64,000 nucleotides of DNA from Maioricimonas rarisocia (lineage in GTDB: Bacteria > Planctomycetota > Planctomycetia > Planctomycetales > Planctomycetaceae), in contig NZ_CP036275.1 of assembly GCF_007747795.1 (NCBI RefSeq), positions 4,642,001 to 4,706,000 of the forward strand, given 5' to 3'. The notes beneath the pieces are model-generated. The model was not told the DNA's origin. It saw nothing but the letters and a program-made list of their open reading frames with translations, and ran no database searches. Shown here piece by piece: positions 61,723 to 64,000 of the stretch. The number at the start of each line of letters is the position of its first letter. Position 1 is the stretch's first letter. The position numbers were made by a program, and so were the translations under genes.

Positions 61723-62352
61723 TCAGGGAACCAGCGGATAGGCGGTGATGACCGATCGCTCTTCGAGCACGAGCTTCAGGTGACGCGCGGGGGGATGACC
61801 CTGCCTTTGCCCGGCCCTGCCGCCGACGTAGCCGATGCGGCGCTCCAGATCGACGGTGTGGATCGTGCGGTCCCCTTCCTGTTCGGTGACGACGGCCGGT
61901 GGGCCACGGGTGCGGGTTTTCTCCCACGCTTCGTCGATGACGGCAACGATCTCCTCCCGTCCCCCGTCAAAGACGCCGTGAATCGGGCGGGCCGGCATGT
62001 CTTCGGCATGACGCAGAACGTGGTCCAGACGATGTCCTTCGGCACTGCCCCGTTCATAGAGCAGGCCGGCCGGTGACTTCAGCGATCCATCGGGAAGCTC
62101 CGTGAGTAAACCGGCGTCTTCGGCTCCGGTTGACGAGGTGGTCGCCTCGTCCGTGCCCAAACGTCCTGTGGGAGGAGCGGCGACGACAGCCGGCTCTTCG
62201 ATCCGGTCACGCGGGCCCGGTGGAATGGGGCCGACCGCATTCTGCGGTCTGAGCAGCTGAATGGCGACCACCGCGCTGAGGATCAGCAGGCCCACGACAA
62301 GCCGCACGCGTCCTGCCGGTGTCACGCGTCCGCCCGATGGACGTCCCGTCAT
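61723..62352 (-). CDS. Membrane-anchored protein with His-rich C-terminal domain, unknown function
   Basis: A 209-residue protein. A single membrane helix lies at about 17-33, then a Pro/Thr-rich linker (about 38-90). The C-terminal domain has H-R-L-D-H-V-L-R-H-A-E-D, then H-G-V-F-D-G and, later, H-T-V-D-L. The spaced His residues and H-G-V-F segment recall BECR-fold ribonuclease-type domains, but the similarity is only a pattern and no known family was recognised. It lies just downstream of nothing recognisable in function and 127 bases before fhcB's start. The soluble domain would be outside the cytoplasm. Confidence 0.55.
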   Translation of the reverse strand: MTGRPSGGRVTPAGRVRLVVGLLILSAVVAIQLLRPQNAVGPIPPGPRDRIEEPAVVAAPPTGRLGTDEATTSSTGAEDAGLLTELPDGSLKSPAGLLYERGSAEGHRLDHVLRHAEDMPARPIHGVFDGGREEIVAVIDEAWEKTRTRGPPAVVTEQEGDRTIHTVDLERRIGYVGGRAGQRQGHPPARHLKLVLEERSVITAYPLVP

Positions 62353-62413
62353 CCACGTTACTCCTTCGTCCTTCAGTGAGGGATGCTGGTCGTTGAGGTC
62401 CGACCCTGAATTC

Positions 62414-62818
62414 TCAGTACTGCATCACCCGGTCCAGCTTCTTCGCCGCGGCTACCCAACCGGTGACCGCGGTGAGCGGAGGCAGCCGGCGGACCAGCTG
62501 CTTCTTCGCGTTGACGTCGGCCATTTTCTCGTGCAGGTTGTCCGGCTTCCGCTGTGCGAGTTCGGGGACCGTGTCGACGCCGGACGCTTCCAGCAGATCG
62601 GCATACTCTTCGCCGATTCCCCTTACCCGAAACAGATCGGCCCGGTTCGTCCACTTCAGGACCAGTTTCTCGCTGATCCCGGTCTGCCTGGCGAGATCCC
62701 TGCGGCCTTTCCGCGTCGCCCCGGCCTTGAGGAGCGCGTCGGTGGTGCGGACACCCGCGGCCCGTAGAGGCTCCGCATACGTCTCGCCAATCCCTTCGAT
62801 CGTCGTGATGGTCGCCAT
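62414..62818 (-). CDS. DUF4332 helix-hairpin-helix protein
   Basis: A 134-residue protein made of two helix-hairpin-helix-like repeats: I-E-G-I-G-E-T-Y-A-E-P-L-R-A-A-G-V near the start and V-R-G-I-G-E-E-Y-A-D-L-L-E-A-S-G-V in the middle. This is the DUF4332 pattern, related to DNA-binding or structural SAM/HhH folds. GAGGAG lies upstream of the ATG. Its role is unknown; members often contact DNA or serve as scaffolds. It is encoded 61 bases upstream of the membrane-anchored His-rich protein gene on the same strand. Confidence 0.8.
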   Translation of the reverse strand: MATITTIEGIGETYAEPLRAAGVRTTDALLKAGATRKGRRDLARQTGISEKLVLKWTNRADLFRVRGIGEEYADLLEASGVDTVPELAQRKPDNLHEKMADVNAKKQLVRRLPPLTAVTGWVAAAKKLDRVMQY

Positions 62819-63132
62819 GGCAACGCCTCTCCTCGACCGATGCGTGTTTGCACAGATGCGCCCTCAGGAAGCTTCCCGCCGGCAACCCGGAGGTCCATCG
62901 GGGGATGAACTGCATGCTACCGCCGGAACTTGTGTCCTGCAAAGAGAATACGCAAGATCCCGGCCGTCGCGGCGATCGGCTTTCACCGGGCAGTCTCATC
63001 TTGAGTCGTTTGGCGGCTTTCCGTACGATCCCGCCGCCCGACTGCAGCGGAGGCGGTCGGTGTTGCGCCGGAGCCGGCCCGGCTGGGTCTCCGGCGACCG
63101 TCATGGATTGAGACACGCGGTTTCCCTCGACA
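62819..63132. other. 314-bp divergent intergenic stretch
   Basis: Lies between the DUF4332 gene (minus) and the next gene (plus) and should hold both promoters. No clear promoter pair or repeat was read. Confidence 0.4.
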
Positions 63133-63627
63133 ATGGATTATCACCTCAAACCGCTCGGAAAAACGTGCGCTGCGACCGGTGAGCCGCTGGAACCTGGTTC
63201 GCAGTGCTTTTCGGTGGTCGTCGAAGAAGAGGGGCAGCTCGTCCGCAGGGATTACTCCGAAGAAGGATGGACGGGCCCGCCGGAAGGAACCGTCGGCCAG
63301 TGGCGGTGCCGCGTGCCCGAAGCACAGCCGCAAAAGCCGAAAACCGTCGATCCCGACTCGATGATGCAGTACTTCGAGCAGCTCGTCGAAGATGCGAATC
63401 CGGCTCAGGCCCGGCTGTGCTACGTGCTGGCGCTGTTTCTGCTCCAGCGGCGGCGACTGCGACTCGACGGTTCCCGCAGCGAAGGCAACATCGAGTACCT
63501 CCAGCTGTCCGGCAGTCATGCCGAAGGGCCCTACGAGATTGTCGATCAGCAGTTGAGCCAGGATGAAATCACTCGTCTGCAGGCCGAACTGAACCAGTAC
63601 CTGGAGCAGGAATGGGCCGCCGCCTGA
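63133..63627 (+). CDS. Conserved-looking protein of unknown function
   Basis: A 164-residue soluble protein. The N-terminus (K-P-L-G-K-T-C-A-A-T-G-E-P-L-E-P-G-S-Q-C) resembles a small metal- or beta-type motif with two Cys residues, followed by a strand-rich segment (F-S-V-V-V-E-E-E). The rest is helical, with L-C-Y-V-L-A-L-F-L-L-Q-R-R-R. No domain was recognised with confidence. It is followed 38 bases later by a lipoprotein gene on the same strand, suggesting a shared operon. Confidence 0.6.
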   Translation: MDYHLKPLGKTCAATGEPLEPGSQCFSVVVEEEGQLVRRDYSEEGWTGPPEGTVGQWRCRVPEAQPQKPKTVDPDSMMQYFEQLVEDANPAQARLCYVLALFLLQRRRLRLDGSRSEGNIEYLQLSGSHAEGPYEIVDQQLSQDEITRLQAELNQYLEQEWAAA

Positions 63628-63665
63628 CGCCCGACCCGTCACCCTCCATTAGACGGGCCACACGA

Positions 63666-64000
63666 ATGGAGTCGCCGATGCCGAACGCCAGCCGGATCAT
63701 GATCGTCGCGCTCGTCATCGCGAACCTGGCCGGCTGCGCCCTGCATAGCCGACTGTTTCCGCCGGCGCCGTTCAGCGAACGGGCCCCGTGTACGCTGTCT
63801 CCCTCGGCGAGCAAAGATCAGATCATTGCTCATCTCAACGAAAACATCACCGGCACGGCCGGGGGGAGCGGGATCGTGGCCTGGCGTTCGACGAACGTCA
63901 GCATCCACATCCCCGGTTTGCCGCGGCTGCCCGCCACGCTGGCCGTCGAAGCCCCCCGCAATCTGCGACTGCTCGTTTCGAATCCCCTCTCGGGCGGCGA
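63666..64000 (+). CDS. Lipoprotein, 5' part (continues beyond the window)
   Basis: The frame opens at 63666 and is still open at the last base, giving about 111 residues. The start is a short signal with a hydrophobic stretch ending N-L-A-G-C, a lipobox, so the protein is probably lipid-anchored. Next come I-I-A-H-L-N-E-N-I-T-G and A-W-R-S-T-N-V-S-I, then L-P-A-T-L-A-V-E-A-P-R, resembling beta-strand-rich outer-membrane carrier-type proteins (DUF4292/LolA-like), by pattern only. The function is unassigned. A start at 63678 is also possible. Confidence 0.55.
   Translation, partial: MESPMPNASRIMIVALVIANLAGCALHSRLFPPAPFSERAPCTLSPSASKDQIIAHLNENITGTAGGSGIVAWRSTNVSIHIPGLPRLPATLAVEAPRNLRLLVSNPLSGG

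Noticed and set aside
1-64000. tRNA or rRNA genes
   Set aside because: None was recognised by reading; a dedicated search (tRNAscan-SE, Infernal) would be needed to be certain.

Overview
The window looks like a chromosomal segment of a high-GC planctomycete. The evidence is a three-gene set of DUF1549/DUF1553, PPC-domain and WD40/cytochrome proteins (37949-47027), scattered genes for tetrahydromethanopterin-linked C1 transfer (ftr/fhcD at 29749 and fhcB at 60249), two GYF_2-domain proteins, a BlaI/M56 peptidase pair, and a Tat-type Gfo/Idh/MocA oxidoreductase. These were recognised from protein motifs only. No rRNA, tRNA or CRISPR array was seen.

Region 1 (1-7445) resembles the edge of a defence island: the 3' part of a DUF262/DUF1524-type HNH nuclease gene, a GIY-YIG nuclease, and a 1795-residue DUF4011 / superfamily 1 helicase / PD-(D/E)XK nuclease / DUF3320 protein.

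Region 2 (8019-23978) is the most unusual part: eleven genes on the + strand with short gaps or overlaps. In order they encode a zinc-ribbon membrane protein, a lipoprotein, a zinc-ribbon GTPase, a membrane-anchored protein with a GAP1-N1-like (GTPase-associated) N-terminus, a 988-residue coiled-coil membrane protein, a GYF_2-GYF_2-TM-trypsin protein, a MotA/TolQ/ExbB-type proton channel, two different MotB/TolR/ExbD-like partners, a GYF_2-TM-repeat-trypsin-zinc protein, and an unknown protein. My reading is an envelope-spanning, GTP-regulated device powered by proton flow with two tethered proteases, possibly a conflict or defence system. That role is inferred.

Region 3 (24222-27371) looks like a decayed mobile element and immunity genes: a terminase-small-subunit-like HTH protein, a small unknown gene, an integrase-like tail fragment, a double-CXXC (SitI6-like) immunity candidate and a second unknown gene.

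Region 4 (27631-37696) is mostly housekeeping: a membrane glycosyltransferase-like protein, ftr, a sirtuin, an HtrA protease, a DksA/TraR protein, an FHA-GAF-PP2C phosphatase and a uronate-isomerase-like protein. Region 5 (37949-47027) is the planctomycete surface/cytochrome set. Region 6 (47367-64000) holds ribBA, rpmB, a stress-type membrane protein, a Gfo/Idh oxidoreductase, rtcB with archease, a BlaI/BlaR-like pair with a clear promoter, a xerC-like recombinase, fhcB and small conserved genes.

The intergenic regions carry several families of dispersed hairpin repeats. One shows compensatory stem changes. One intergenic region contains a 305-bp direct duplication.
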